Positions 54,252-63,657 of a stretch of DNA of 64,000 nucleotides are shown one piece after another. The notes under the pieces are model-generated. The model was given only the letters and a program-made list of their open reading frames with translations, was not told the DNA's origin and made no database searches. Source of the DNA: Planctomycetaceae bacterium (lineage in GTDB: Bacteria > Planctomycetota > Planctomycetia > Planctomycetales > Planctomycetaceae); NCBI GenBank assembly GCA_041398785.1, contig JAWKUA010000020.1, positions 62,001-126,000 of the forward strand, given 5' to 3'. The first letter of the stretch is position 1. Every line of letters begins with the position of its first letter. The translations under genes and the position numbers were made by a program.

Positions 54252-56408
54252 ATGACTGCGAACCCGGTTAAGACCTCAGACGATCGTGATGCTTCTCACC
54301 GACGCCGGGCCACAGCTTCGATTTTCCGAAACGCGCCCCGCAGAGACACGTACGAAAACACAAGCAGGCAATTACCCGCGAACCGGACGGATGGACCGCA
54401 ATCTCTTGTCCAGGTTTCGATTAGCGAAACTGGGCGGCTGATCTGCCTAACTGCGGCTGCCGTGTTGCTCCTCAATAGCGTCACGGAAATTGGCGGCGCC
54501 GCAGCGCAGCAACAGGCAGGGAGTCCGGTTTCCGACCAACCGGACGCAAAGGGAATCGCCAACCGAGACGCTGGTGTAATCACGGCCGGCGGACGCGTGC
54601 TCGCCCCAGACGGAAAACCACTGGCAAAAGCCCAAATCTGGTTGCAGCGCGTCTTCGTCGGCGCGCTGGTCGACGAACACCTTCGGCGAGAACATAAGTC
54701 TGGCGCGGAATTAGGCTGGAATGAATGGATTGAGGTTGCCTCAACGGACTCAACAGGTGATTTCCGGCTTGAGGTGAATCGTGCCGAGTGGAACGCTGTC
54801 ACGAATCCGTCGCCGCCTCAACTTGCCGCGACGGCCGAAGGATTTGGCTTCGGTCTGTCACCCCTTACCGCGAGGGCTGACAAACAGAGCCTTACCGGCG
54901 TAACGATTGAAACGGTCAGGGATTTGCCGATCATCGGCCGCATGCTGACGTCGGACGGCCAGCCCGCCGCGGAGACCGCCGTTCATGTGTTGTTCGTTCG
55001 CCCGCCCGGTGAACCGCCACTGGACGACTATATTGCTGAAGTTCGCTCCGGGGGCTCTCGGTATTCGTTCTTCGACCGGCGGTCGACCTTGGCGCCCGGG
55101 TTACCGGCTGTCGGGAAAGTGGATAGGCGCTTCGGTCAGCCGAATGCGGTGACAGATGAGGACGGTCGTTTTGTCCTGAACGGAATCGGAGCCGATCGAA
55201 TCGTACATCTGCTCATCGCGGGTCCCTCAATTCCGTCGGAAACAATCGTTGTGGTGACGCGCAACGGCTTTTTGCGCGTCTCTGCGCCGAACGCTGAGAT
55301 CGAGCGTGAGACTTCGGGAATGCTGGCGGGAGGGGCCGGCGGTTTCGGACGTGCGTCGGAGCCAGATCTGCATCAATACTTCGCGCGCTTCAGCCACACC
55401 GGACGCCCAGCCCGTACGCTCACGGGAATTGTCCGCGATCGCGAAACTCACAAGCCAGTTGCCGGTGTTCAACTGGACGGAGACGGCATTCCCGCGACAA
55501 CTGGTGCGGACGGACGCTACACAATCTCCGGCTACCCTAAGCAGAATGAGTATCAGGTCCGGTTAGACACGACTTCGGGACAGTATTTCAACATTGCGGT
55601 GCCAATACCGGACGCACCCGGGACCGGGCTCCTTGAATACGATATTGATCTTCCGAAAGGGATTACCGCTCGTGGTCGGGTGACGGACAGAGACACCGGT
55701 GAACCGTTCAAAGGCACGGTTGAATACAACCCATTGTTTCCGAACAAGCATCTCGAACGACAGCAACTCAACCAAGGCTCAAACTTCAATGCGATTCCTC
55801 GTTCGTCCGTGCCGATCGCCGCGGACGGAACGTACGAACTGCAGGTGCTTCCCGGCCCAGGGATCCTTCTGGTGCGCGACAGACATTATCTCTCCCAGGC
55901 CGCGTGGTTCGCTCGGAAGGAAATCTTCACGTCACCACGCATCGATCTGAAGCGTCTCGACGACGTGCTCGCGGGTGCGAACACGGAGGAGTGGATCAAT
56001 ACCGAAAGCCTCTTCCATATCGATTCCGGTCGCGGTGCGTTCAGCATGGATACTTCGGGCTGCAAAGCCCTCGCACTGATTGATCCACCCGATTCGCTGC
56101 TGGCCGCGCCGGACGCAGCAGACTCGTTAACGCAGGACTTGCAGGTCGTGCGCGGCCGGGACATACAGGGAATTGTTCTGGATCCGGACGGCAAACCCGC
56201 GCGAGAAGTCGTGGTGACAGGACTCTCGCTCGATCCCGTTCTCAAAGTGTTTCTCCAGGACGAACATTTTACTGTAAATTGCGTTTCGCCGGATGCACCG
56301 CGCCGTCTTGTCTTCACGAACCCAAAAAGACAGCTGTATGCCGAAGTGGAAATCAAACCGGGCCACGCTGGCAAACTCACTGTGCGTTTGAAGAATTCAC
56401 AGCATTGA
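54252..56408 (+). CDS. Carboxypeptidase-regulatory-like surface protein
   Basis: A 718-residue protein. After an unusually long basic leader, a hydrophobic stretch near residues 62-80 (LICLTAAAVLLLNSVTEIGG) acts as a signal or anchor. The rest holds at least three beta-sandwich repeats of the carboxypeptidase-regulatory-like type (VLAPDGKPLAKAQIWLQ; IVRDRETHKPVAGVQLDG; IVLDPDGKPAREVVVTG). Such proteins are usually non-enzymatic and surface-bound. The true start may be later, since the leader is odd. Confidence 0.75.
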   Translation: MTANPVKTSDDRDASHRRRATASIFRNAPRRDTYENTSRQLPANRTDGPQSLVQVSISETGRLICLTAAAVLLLNSVTEIGGAAAQQQAGSPVSDQPDAKGIANRDAGVITAGGRVLAPDGKPLAKAQIWLQRVFVGALVDEHLRREHKSGAELGWNEWIEVASTDSTGDFRLEVNRAEWNAVTNPSPPQLAATAEGFGFGLSPLTARADKQSLTGVTIETVRDLPIIGRMLTSDGQPAAETAVHVLFVRPPGEPPLDDYIAEVRSGGSRYSFFDRRSTLAPGLPAVGKVDRRFGQPNAVTDEDGRFVLNGIGADRIVHLLIAGPSIPSETIVVVTRNGFLRVSAPNAEIERETSGMLAGGAGGFGRASEPDLHQYFARFSHTGRPARTLTGIVRDRETHKPVAGVQLDGDGIPATTGADGRYTISGYPKQNEYQVRLDTTSGQYFNIAVPIPDAPGTGLLEYDIDLPKGITARGRVTDRDTGEPFKGTVEYNPLFPNKHLERQQLNQGSNFNAIPRSSVPIAADGTYELQVLPGPGILLVRDRHYLSQAAWFARKEIFTSPRIDLKRLDDVLAGANTEEWINTESLFHIDSGRGAFSMDTSGCKALALIDPPDSLLAAPDAADSLTQDLQVVRGRDIQGIVLDPDGKPAREVVVTGLSLDPVLKVFLQDEHFTVNCVSPDAPRRLVFTNPKRQLYAEVEIKPGHAGKLTVRLKNSQH

Positions 56409-56541
56409 TTCCGGCCGCGACCAGAAAAACGCGTCCGGCGTCTTTGTTGACCGGATAGGCGCGACCCGACATTTTGCGACATCAGACTTTACCGAAGAAG
56501 GAGTCGGGATCGCAAAAGCGGAACTCCGGATTTCGTCGCCG

Positions 56542-57835
56542 TCACTCTCCTCGATGACGAACTGCTGGCGACGTGATCGTTTGCCACAGTAGTCCCGCCA
56601 GCAGGATGGCGGCTCCGGACAACAGAGACTTCACATCGACGCTGAACGCCAGCAGCAAACATCCGGCCAGACCCAGTACCGCGATCCAGCGGGGAAAACG
56701 CCGGTCGGGAGCATCAAGCCGCAGCGCAGCGAGGTTTGTCAGGCCATAATACAGCAGCACCGTGAAGGGCGCTCAGCGACCATGTCCGTCCCGGACTGCC
56801 GATCGCGATCAGGCTTCCGATGATGACTCCCACCAGCAGAATCGCGGGCACCGGTTGCGAATTGGTGGACGCTACCTGTCCGAATTTGTCGGGAAGGTCT
56901 CCGCGCCGCGCCATCGCCAGCACGACTCGTGACAGTCCCAGAATCAGGTTCAGCAGAACTCCCAGCATGGCGCTCACGGCGCCGAACGTGATGATGCCAA
57001 GGCCAGTTCGTGACGCCGTGCCCTCCGCCAGCAGAGCGAGCGATTCAGCCGCCGGATGAGTTGATCCGGCAGACGCAAAAAACACCGCAACCGCGACGAT
57101 TCCGTAAACCACCAGCGAACACAGCAGCGTGCCGATGATGGCTCGCGGGATATTGCGAGCGGGTTCAGTGATTTCTTCACCAAGCGTCGCGACTCGGCCG
57201 TATCCCGTGTACGCCACAAACATCAGTGCCGAAGCCCGGAACAGATCAGACAGGCTGGTGATCGGCGGAGGTCGCAGCATGACGGACACATCCGGAATCT
57301 GCGTCGAAAAAACGGCCACGCAAAAAACGCCCAGCCCGCCGACAGTCAGCAACACCAGCAACAGGTTCAGCCACGCACTGCGGCGAATTCCGCTCAACAC
57401 GACGGCGACCATCAGCAGCAGCACGCCGAACGCGATCGGCAGGTGCAGCGATGTCGCAAGTTTCGCGGCATCGGTCAGGTATTGAGCGATCGCCAGCGTG
57501 GCTGTCGCGGCGGACGCAGACTTGGCACACAGAAACATCCATCCGGCGGCAAACCCCATTCGCGGCGACAACAACCGGTATCCGTATTCGTACGTCCCGC
57601 CGCTGACCGGATGAACGGCCGCCAACTGAGCACTGCTTAACGCGTTGCACGCGGCCAGCAAACCCGCGGCGGCCACGCACCACAGGATCGCGGATCCGCT
57701 GATCTGCGAAACTTCGAGGATACCGAAGTAGACTCCCGTTCCGAAGATCGATCCCAGCCCGAGCGCAACAGCGTGAAGCACTCCGATTTGTCTTTTCAGG
57801 GCAGGTTGCTGAGGGTCCTGGGACATTGCTGGCAT
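56542..57835 (-). pseudogene. APC-family amino acid permease with frameshift
   Basis: An amino-acid/polyamine-type permease. The first 11 of about 12 helices are read from 57835 (GLGSIFGTGVYFGILEVSQI; GYGRVATLGEEITEPARNIP). The frame then ends at 56714 with a short non-hydrophobic tail, while the last helices (YYGLTNLAALRL; WIAVLGLAGCLLLAFSVDV) continue in another frame to 56542. Removing one base from GGG at 56767-56769 restores one continuous protein. It is either a recent frameshift or a base-call error. Substrate unknown. Confidence 0.85.
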
Positions 57836-58177
57836 TTCAGGTTCGATGTTTCAGCGGCATCGTACGGAAAGCAGAGTAGTGCTACTTCGCCGCCAGGAAC
57901 AGGGGCGTGTCATTCCCGCGCAGGCAGGAATCCAGAGCGTCGAACACTGGAGACCCGCATGCGCGGGCATGACGCTCAACGACAGATTCACGTTCTGACA
58001 AATCTGCCAAAGCAGTAGTCGGTTCGTCGATGATCGTCAACGGCGCGAACGCTGACAAAACGTGTCAGCACCGGTTCCTGCTGCTACGCTTCGCCTGGCG
58101 AGTTGCGGCACCTCGCGGCAGAACGATCTGCGTCGTGGTCCGTGCGATTTCGAAACCACGTGACAAGGATTCCCGTT
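57836..58177. other. Intergenic region with REP-like repeat
   Basis: 342 bases between the divergent APC permease and GNAT genes. Its main feature is the inverted repeat at 57909-57973. No coding frame with a good ribosome site was seen. Confidence 0.55.
57909..57973. repeat. GTCATTCCCGC fold-back repeat, copy 2
   Basis: A 65-base element whose ends, GTCATTCCCGCGCAGGC and GCATGCGCGGGCATGAC, pair over 17 positions with two mismatches. The inner part reads GGAATCCAGAGCGTCGAACA. The hairpin core matches that at 18774-18799. It looks like a dispersed REP or MITE-type unit. Confidence 0.75.
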
Positions 58178-58585
58178 TTGACGATCGAATTTCGCGAAAC
58201 GACAGATCTTCCGGCACAGTCCGTCCTGGCGCTGTACCGATCGAATCACTGGTCATCGGCCGAAAAGCCGGAACAGTTGCTTCGCGGCCTGAAGAATTCG
58301 CACGCGCTGGTAACGGCCTGGGACGGAGAAGCTCTTGTCGGACTGGCGAATTCGCTCTCCGATGGTTTTCTGGTCGTGTACTACTCTCACGTGCTGGTCC
58401 ATCCAGAATATCGCCAGCAGGGTGTCGGCCGAGAGCTGATGTCGCGGCTGATGAAACGATACGAAGGATTCCACCAGCAGGTACTGATCGCGGATTCGAA
58501 CGCTCAGGCATTCTTCCGATCGCTGGGCTTTGTTCCGGCCGGGGAAACACGGTCGATGTGGATATTTGACGGCAGCGAACACTGA
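58178..58585 (+). CDS. GNAT family N-acetyltransferase
   Basis: A 135-residue acetyltransferase. The acetyl-CoA loop is seen in HVLVHPEYRQQGVGRELMSR (RQQGVG) and the C-terminal NAQAFFRSLGFVPAG. Probable start is TTG 58178, with AAGGA nine bases upstream; the longer frame from 58103 has an arginine-rich leader. The substrate is unknown. It lies 120 bases before the glycan-type operon and may or may not belong to it. Confidence 0.8.
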   Translation: MTIEFRETTDLPAQSVLALYRSNHWSSAEKPEQLLRGLKNSHALVTAWDGEALVGLANSLSDGFLVVYYSHVLVHPEYRQQGVGRELMSRLMKRYEGFHQQVLIADSNAQAFFRSLGFVPAGETRSMWIFDGSEH

Positions 58586-58705
58586 TTCGGCGACATCAGC
58601 CGGTACGTCATCCTGAATCGGCATCGGCTTCGGGTTTCTGCCCCCAGGATCGTCTCACGCGTCAGGCGAACGGTTGTCGACGTCATTCCGAGGAGGCCAG
58701 CGCGC

Positions 58706-59452
58706 ATGCGACTCGGAATGATGCAGCCCTATTTCTTCCCGTATCTCGGCTACTTCGCGCTGATTGCCGCGACGGATCGCTGGGTTGTGTTTGACACGGC
58801 TCAGTACATTCGACGCGGCTGGGTGAATCGTAATCGAGTCCTGTCGACGGGTGCTGCAGGCTGGAAGTACGTCCGCGTGCCGGTGGCTTCAGGTCCGCGC
58901 AGTCGACGGATCGGTGACGTTCAGATCGCCGGAGATTCCGGCTGGCGCGAAGACATGCTGCGGCATCTCGACTGCTACCGTCTGCGGCGTGCTCCGTATT
59001 TCGACGAAACACACGCATTTCTGGCCGCGACGCTGAACAACTGCGGAAGGTCGCTGTGCGACACACTGGTTCAGTGCCAGAGTGAAACGTGTCGTTTCGT
59101 CGGATTAAAATTTCGGCCCGAGATCTTTTCGCAAACGGCGCTGTCGCACATCGAGGTCACGTCGCCGGGCGGCTGGGCTCTGGAAGTGTCACGACAGCTC
59201 GGCGCGGAACGGTACGTCAATCCGCCCGGCGGCCGCGGAATCTTTGACGTCGATCAGTTTGAAGCGGCCGGAGTCTCGCTGCAGATCCTGAACCATCGGC
59301 TGCCGCGCTACGATCAGGGCCAATCGGACTTCCTTCCCGGACTGTCGATCATTGACGTGCTGATGTGGAACGGTCGCGAACGCACGCGGGCGATGATTGA
59401 CGACTACGACATCGAAACGCTGACCTCCGTGCATGCCAGCCGGGCAGCGTAG
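58706..59452 (+). CDS. WbqC-family protein
   Basis: A 248-residue protein with the WbqC pattern: MQPYFFPYLGYFALIAATDR at the start, VFDTAQYIRRGWVNRNRVL, and GLSIIDVLMWNG near the end. The family is often encoded beside O-antigen or flagellin-modification genes and is thought to act in amino-sugar tailoring, but its reaction is not settled. AGGAGG lies about 10 bases before the ATG. The next gene overlaps or abuts its end. Confidence 0.9.
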   Translation: MRLGMMQPYFFPYLGYFALIAATDRWVVFDTAQYIRRGWVNRNRVLSTGAAGWKYVRVPVASGPRSRRIGDVQIAGDSGWREDMLRHLDCYRLRRAPYFDETHAFLAATLNNCGRSLCDTLVQCQSETCRFVGLKFRPEIFSQTALSHIEVTSPGGWALEVSRQLGAERYVNPPGGRGIFDVDQFEAAGVSLQILNHRLPRYDQGQSDFLPGLSIIDVLMWNGRERTRAMIDDYDIETLTSVHASRAA

Positions 59453-59474
59453 GCTTCTGGTCACGGAACGAATC

Positions 59475-60707
59475 ATGCCACGCGGCAGCGAATCCGATCT
59501 CGACACCTGCTGCTTTTTGAAGCAGCACCTGGAACCGCGGTTTCGCGTCGTCGCGGAGCCTTCCGCACAGTACTACTCGGAATGGCAGTACCGGTACCGA
59601 ATTCTTGACGGCGACAGACTGCTGCATGAACTGCACGGCGACTTTCGCGATACGGAACCGGGAAGTCTGATCACCGCTGCGAAGACGATCGTGGCGAATC
59701 TTGCGAACGGAACTGCGCAATCCGACGGTTGCGATTCGCAGTGGCAGGCGAGACCGACGTCGCTGCCCATCGCGTCGCGGCTGCCCCCGGAACGCACTGA
59801 GACCACGTATTTCAGTTCGGGCCGTGCGGCGTTCGCCTGGCTGATCGGGCAGGTGGTGCGACCGAGATGCGTTTATCTGCCTTCGTTCGTCTGCTGGTCG
59901 CTGATTTCCGCGATGCAGCGGCGCTTTCCGGATTCGACGCTGAAGTTCTATCCCGTCGATCGAGATCTGAGCTGCCGCTTTCCGGCTGCCGTCGACGAAG
60001 CGTCGGCTCTGGTGTTCGTCCACTATTTCGGACATCGCTGCGCGGCACCGAATCCCGTGGAAGGACTGACGCTGCTGGAGGATGCGTCGCACCTGCCGCT
60101 GGAACACGGCATCAGCACGGCGGACTATGTGTTCGGCAGTCTGCGCAAGGCTTACCGAACAGCCGACGGCGGCTTCCTCCGCGGCCGATTCAATCCGGTT
60201 TACGAGCCGGATCGACGAACTGACGCGTGGCTGCGACTGCAGGCTCGCGACTGGCGCGACATGCGCGAAGCGGAGAACATGACCGACCGTGACTGGTCGA
60301 TTGCGGACATTTCCAGCCAGTCGCTGGCGGTGGTGCTGCAGACGGATACGGACCGCGTGCGACAGCAGCGACATGCGAACGACACATTTCTTTCGCAGCA
60401 TGTGAATGTCGGAAGGCCATTGATTCAGTTTCGCAGCGACGACTGTCCTCTGTTGCACAATCGGCTGCTTGACAGTCGCCGGGACCGCGACGATCTGCGG
60501 TCATATCTGGCGTCGCGCGGCGTGTTCTGTTCGATTCACTGGCCGACGCATCCGTACCTGCTGCAGCGTCAGGATGATTTCGACGTGACGGACGCGGTCT
60601 GGCTGGAAAGCCACGTGCTGTCAATTCCGCTGTCGGAACACCTCGATGCGCGGCAGTTGGAAACGATCTGCAATGCCTGTGACGACTGGCAGCGAAGTGG
60701 AAGCTGA
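59475..60707 (+). CDS. PLP-transferase-fold protein, DegT/DnrJ-like
   Basis: A 410-residue protein whose last 290 residues resemble DegT-type aminotransferases. FSSGRAAFAWLIGQVV would bind the cofactor phosphate, LLEDASHLPLEHG holds the PLP-ring Asp (203), and FGSLRKAYRTADGG holds the likely PLP Lys (225). The first 110 residues are a separate domain I do not recognise. The start is 59475 or 59433; the later ATG avoids overlap with the WbqC gene. It probably aminates or modifies a nucleotide sugar. Confidence 0.8.
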   Translation: MPRGSESDLDTCCFLKQHLEPRFRVVAEPSAQYYSEWQYRYRILDGDRLLHELHGDFRDTEPGSLITAAKTIVANLANGTAQSDGCDSQWQARPTSLPIASRLPPERTETTYFSSGRAAFAWLIGQVVRPRCVYLPSFVCWSLISAMQRRFPDSTLKFYPVDRDLSCRFPAAVDEASALVFVHYFGHRCAAPNPVEGLTLLEDASHLPLEHGISTADYVFGSLRKAYRTADGGFLRGRFNPVYEPDRRTDAWLRLQARDWRDMREAENMTDRDWSIADISSQSLAVVLQTDTDRVRQQRHANDTFLSQHVNVGRPLIQFRSDDCPLLHNRLLDSRRDRDDLRSYLASRGVFCSIHWPTHPYLLQRQDDFDVTDAVWLESHVLSIPLSEHLDARQLETICNACDDWQRSGS

Positions 60708-60959
60708 CGCGCAAGTTCCCGTGGTCCTGCACGGCATGCCGCACAAGTTCCCGTTCGCGCCGACGTCCGGCCAATACGGCGCACGGGAAGATTCAAACCG
60801 GCACTGAACCGCGTCCGCACACGTGGCGTTTTCCCCCAGTTCCGGGGAAAAGAAAAACTCACCGCGCCGGCGCGTCGATGAACAGCGGGAGGCGATATCG
60901 ATTGCGCGGCTTGAAACGGCTGCGGAGATGCGGGTTTTCAGCCGGATCAGGGACGATCA

Positions 60960-63077
60960 GTGGCGGCAGCGCAGGTTCAACAGAAACTGAACGACGGGAT
61001 TCGCCGGCATCGCAGTGGCGATGTCGCCGAAGCCGCGCGGCTGTATTCGGAAGTGCTCGACGCCGAGCCTCAAAACCCTGACGCCTGGCACTTGTCCGGA
61101 CTGATCGCCTTCCAGCACAACAAACACAACGACGCGGAAATCTGCATCCGTCATGCACTGAGCCTGCGTCCGAGTCAGGCCGATTTTCAGGCGAACCTGG
61201 CGTCCGTGCTGCTGGCGATGAACCGCGCTTCGGAAGCGGAACAGATCTGTCGCGGAGCACTAAAGCACCAGCCGCGACACGCCGCCGCGCTGCAGCGGCT
61301 CGGAAATTCACTCCTGAAGCAGAATCGGGCCGACGAAGCCGTGCAGGCGCTGAGTCTGGCGGTGGAACGCCATCCGGACAACTTCGATGCACAGTGCAAC
61401 CTGGGCGCGGCACTGATCGAATCCGGTCAGCCGCAACAGGCAATTCGGTTTCTGCTTCGCGCGAAGGCGCTGAATCCGAATTCGATGCACGTCCATCTGA
61501 ATCTGGGAGTCGCGCAGCGTGATTCGGGAAGTCTGGCTGCCGCCGCGGAAAGCCTAAATCGAGCTGTCGAGCTGGCGCCGGACTGCGCAGAGTGCTACGT
61601 GAATCGCGGCAACGTCTTCATGGATCAGGGCGACATACCGGCGGCACTGGCTGACTTCCGCCGCGCTGTGGAACGGAATCCCCGGCTGCCCACCGCGCTG
61701 AATGGACTCGGACGGGCATTGCAGGTTCTGGGCGAATGGCAGCAGGCTCAGGAAGCATTTGATCTGGCCTGCCGCCTGGACGCGCCGAATCGCCGCTTCG
61801 AAAGCAATCGTTTGTATTGCGCCAGCCTGTCCCCGAACCTCAGCCGAAGGCAGTTGATCGACGATCACGCCGAATGGGGCCGGGCCATCGAAGCGGCAAC
61901 TCCCGCCATCCGGCATTCGCGCCGCAAGTTCTCCGATCAGCGACTGCGAATCGGCTATCTGTCGCCCGATTTTCGCAACCACGCCACAATGAAATTCTTC
62001 CTGCCGCTGTTGAAGAATCACTCACGCCGCGACGTCGAAGTCTTCTGCTATTCCGAAACAAAACGGGAAGATTCCACGACTGAGTCCGTTCGTCAGCATG
62101 CGGATCAGTGGCGGCACACGTCGCCGATGACCGACGGCGATCTGGTCACGCAGATCGTTGAAGACGGGATCGACGTGCTGGTGGATCTGGCCGGACACAC
62201 GGCGGGAAACCGCCTGGCGATGATGGCTGCGAAACCGGCGCCGGTCCAGGTGTCGTTTCTGGGATATCCGAATTCCACGGGTTTGAGCCGCATCGACTAT
62301 TTTCTGACGGACGCCGTACGAGAATCGTCAGCCTCAGCGGAATTCTTCACGGAGACGCTGTTCTTTCTGCCCGGCGGAGCCTGCTGTTTCGAAATCGGAA
62401 GAACGGATCTGACCGAGTCGTCCGGCCCGCTCGACAGCAACGGCTTTGTTACGTTCGGGTCAACTCACCGACTGGAAAAGTTCTCCGACGAATGCCTGGC
62501 CGTGTGGAGCCGTGTGCTGCAACAAACAGCCGATGCGAAGTTGTTTTTGTTTCGCGACGTCCTGCGGCACGAGGCGGTGCGTCAACAGCTTGGTCGCCGA
62601 ATGCAGGCAGCCGGCGTTGATCTGCGACGAGTCGATTTTGCGTGGGAGTTGCCGTCGAACCATCTGGAAGTGTATTCGCGAATCGACATTCTGCTGGACG
62701 TCTTTCCGTGGGGCAGCGGAACCACGGCCTATGAATCGATGTGGATGGGAGTGCCGATTCCCACAATCGCCGGCGACCGCGGCGCCTGCCGGGCAACGGC
62801 GTCAATGATGCACCACTGCGGCCTTCCGGAACTTGTCGCCGAGTCCGCCGATGACTACGTGCGGCTGGTGACCGAACTGGCGCGGGACCACGAACGTCTG
62901 ACGAATCTGCGACGCGGCATTCGCCCGAAAATGTTGCAGACGGTCTGCAACGGCGCTCGCTTCGCGGCGGACATCGAAGCTGCATTTCGACAAATGGTGG
63001 ATCGCCTTTCGTCACCCGAAAACGAAGAAACGCATCGGCGGTCTGCGCCCGCTGTGCAGGAGTCACCTCATGAGTAG
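60960..63077 (+). CDS. TPR O-GlcNAc transferase-like protein (SPINDLY type)
   Basis: A 705-residue glycosyltransferase of family GT41 type. TPR repeats fill about residues 1-290 (DAWHLSGLIAFQHNKHNDAE; CYVNRGNVFMDQGDIPAALA). The catalytic half follows (LRIGYLSPDFRNHATMKFFL; VLVDLAGHTAGNRLAMMAAK; VQVSFLGYPNSTGLSRIDYF; LLDVFPWGSGTTAYESMWMG). In bacteria such enzymes glycosylate proteins, including flagellins, on Ser or Thr. Start is GTG 60960. Its stop overlaps the next ATG by 8 bases. Confidence 0.92.
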   Translation: MAAAQVQQKLNDGIRRHRSGDVAEAARLYSEVLDAEPQNPDAWHLSGLIAFQHNKHNDAEICIRHALSLRPSQADFQANLASVLLAMNRASEAEQICRGALKHQPRHAAALQRLGNSLLKQNRADEAVQALSLAVERHPDNFDAQCNLGAALIESGQPQQAIRFLLRAKALNPNSMHVHLNLGVAQRDSGSLAAAAESLNRAVELAPDCAECYVNRGNVFMDQGDIPAALADFRRAVERNPRLPTALNGLGRALQVLGEWQQAQEAFDLACRLDAPNRRFESNRLYCASLSPNLSRRQLIDDHAEWGRAIEAATPAIRHSRRKFSDQRLRIGYLSPDFRNHATMKFFLPLLKNHSRRDVEVFCYSETKREDSTTESVRQHADQWRHTSPMTDGDLVTQIVEDGIDVLVDLAGHTAGNRLAMMAAKPAPVQVSFLGYPNSTGLSRIDYFLTDAVRESSASAEFFTETLFFLPGGACCFEIGRTDLTESSGPLDSNGFVTFGSTHRLEKFSDECLAVWSRVLQQTADAKLFLFRDVLRHEAVRQQLGRRMQAAGVDLRRVDFAWELPSNHLEVYSRIDILLDVFPWGSGTTAYESMWMGVPIPTIAGDRGACRATASMMHHCGLPELVAESADDYVRLVTELARDHERLTNLRRGIRPKMLQTVCNGARFAADIEAAFRQMVDRLSSPENEETHRRSAPAVQESPHE

Positions 63078-63657
63078 CCTGCTTCACGATTCGCACGCCG
63101 CGACGCCGAACGCCTCGACGACCGCCAGGTGGCACGTGCCGGTGGAAGTCGCCGAACTCAACGCGCTGTACATTCAGGAAGTTTCGCGGCGAGCACTTGC
63201 TCCCGCGGTCATCACCAACACCTGGCGCGGAAAGATTGTGCGAGTCTTCCTGCGACATGACAAAGTCCGCGTGTTCGCAATCGCCTGCGGTCAGCGGGTG
63301 GGAATGGCAGATTTTGTCGCACTCGAACAGGTACGGTTCTGCGTCGACGAAGCCGGACGGCGGCAGACGCTTGCTGAACAGGGTCCGTTGCCCAATCGCC
63401 GCACGATTCATGCCTGGCTGACGGGGCGTCTGCTGTGGGCGTCCGATCACGGCCGTCAGCCGTCCGGTCCGATCTGGTCCGGAGTCGTCTTCAACCCTGT
63501 TCACATGCGAGACTTCTGCTGCGAAGAAAACTCGGTGCCACTGAAGGAATCGCGGTTCGCGATGATGACCCCGGGCCGGGTCAAAGTGTGGTGCGACCGT
63601 TCATCGGTGCCGTGCCTTGCAGCGGGAACGCTCAATGACGAAAGGCCCACAGCATGA
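63070..63657 (+). CDS. Unknown protein inside the glycan-type operon
   Basis: A 195-residue soluble protein (start MSSLLHDSHAATPNASTTAR). The middle is a mix of strands and helices (YIQEVSRRALAPAVITNTWR; KVRVFAIACGQRVGMADFVA) with a conserved-looking ending (FAMMTPGRVKVWCDRSSVPC). I do not recognise a family. It overlaps genes on both sides (8 and 4 bases), so it must be co-expressed with the OGT-like and DegT-like proteins and may act on the same sugar or protein target. Confidence 0.75.
   Translation: MSSLLHDSHAATPNASTTARWHVPVEVAELNALYIQEVSRRALAPAVITNTWRGKIVRVFLRHDKVRVFAIACGQRVGMADFVALEQVRFCVDEAGRRQTLAEQGPLPNRRTIHAWLTGRLLWASDHGRQPSGPIWSGVVFNPVHMRDFCCEENSVPLKESRFAMMTPGRVKVWCDRSSVPCLAAGTLNDERPTA

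Noticed and set aside
54252..54420. A separate small gene at the basic leader of the 718-residue protein
   Set aside because: The frame is continuous with the rest and no stop or second ribosome site is present; only the true start is in doubt.
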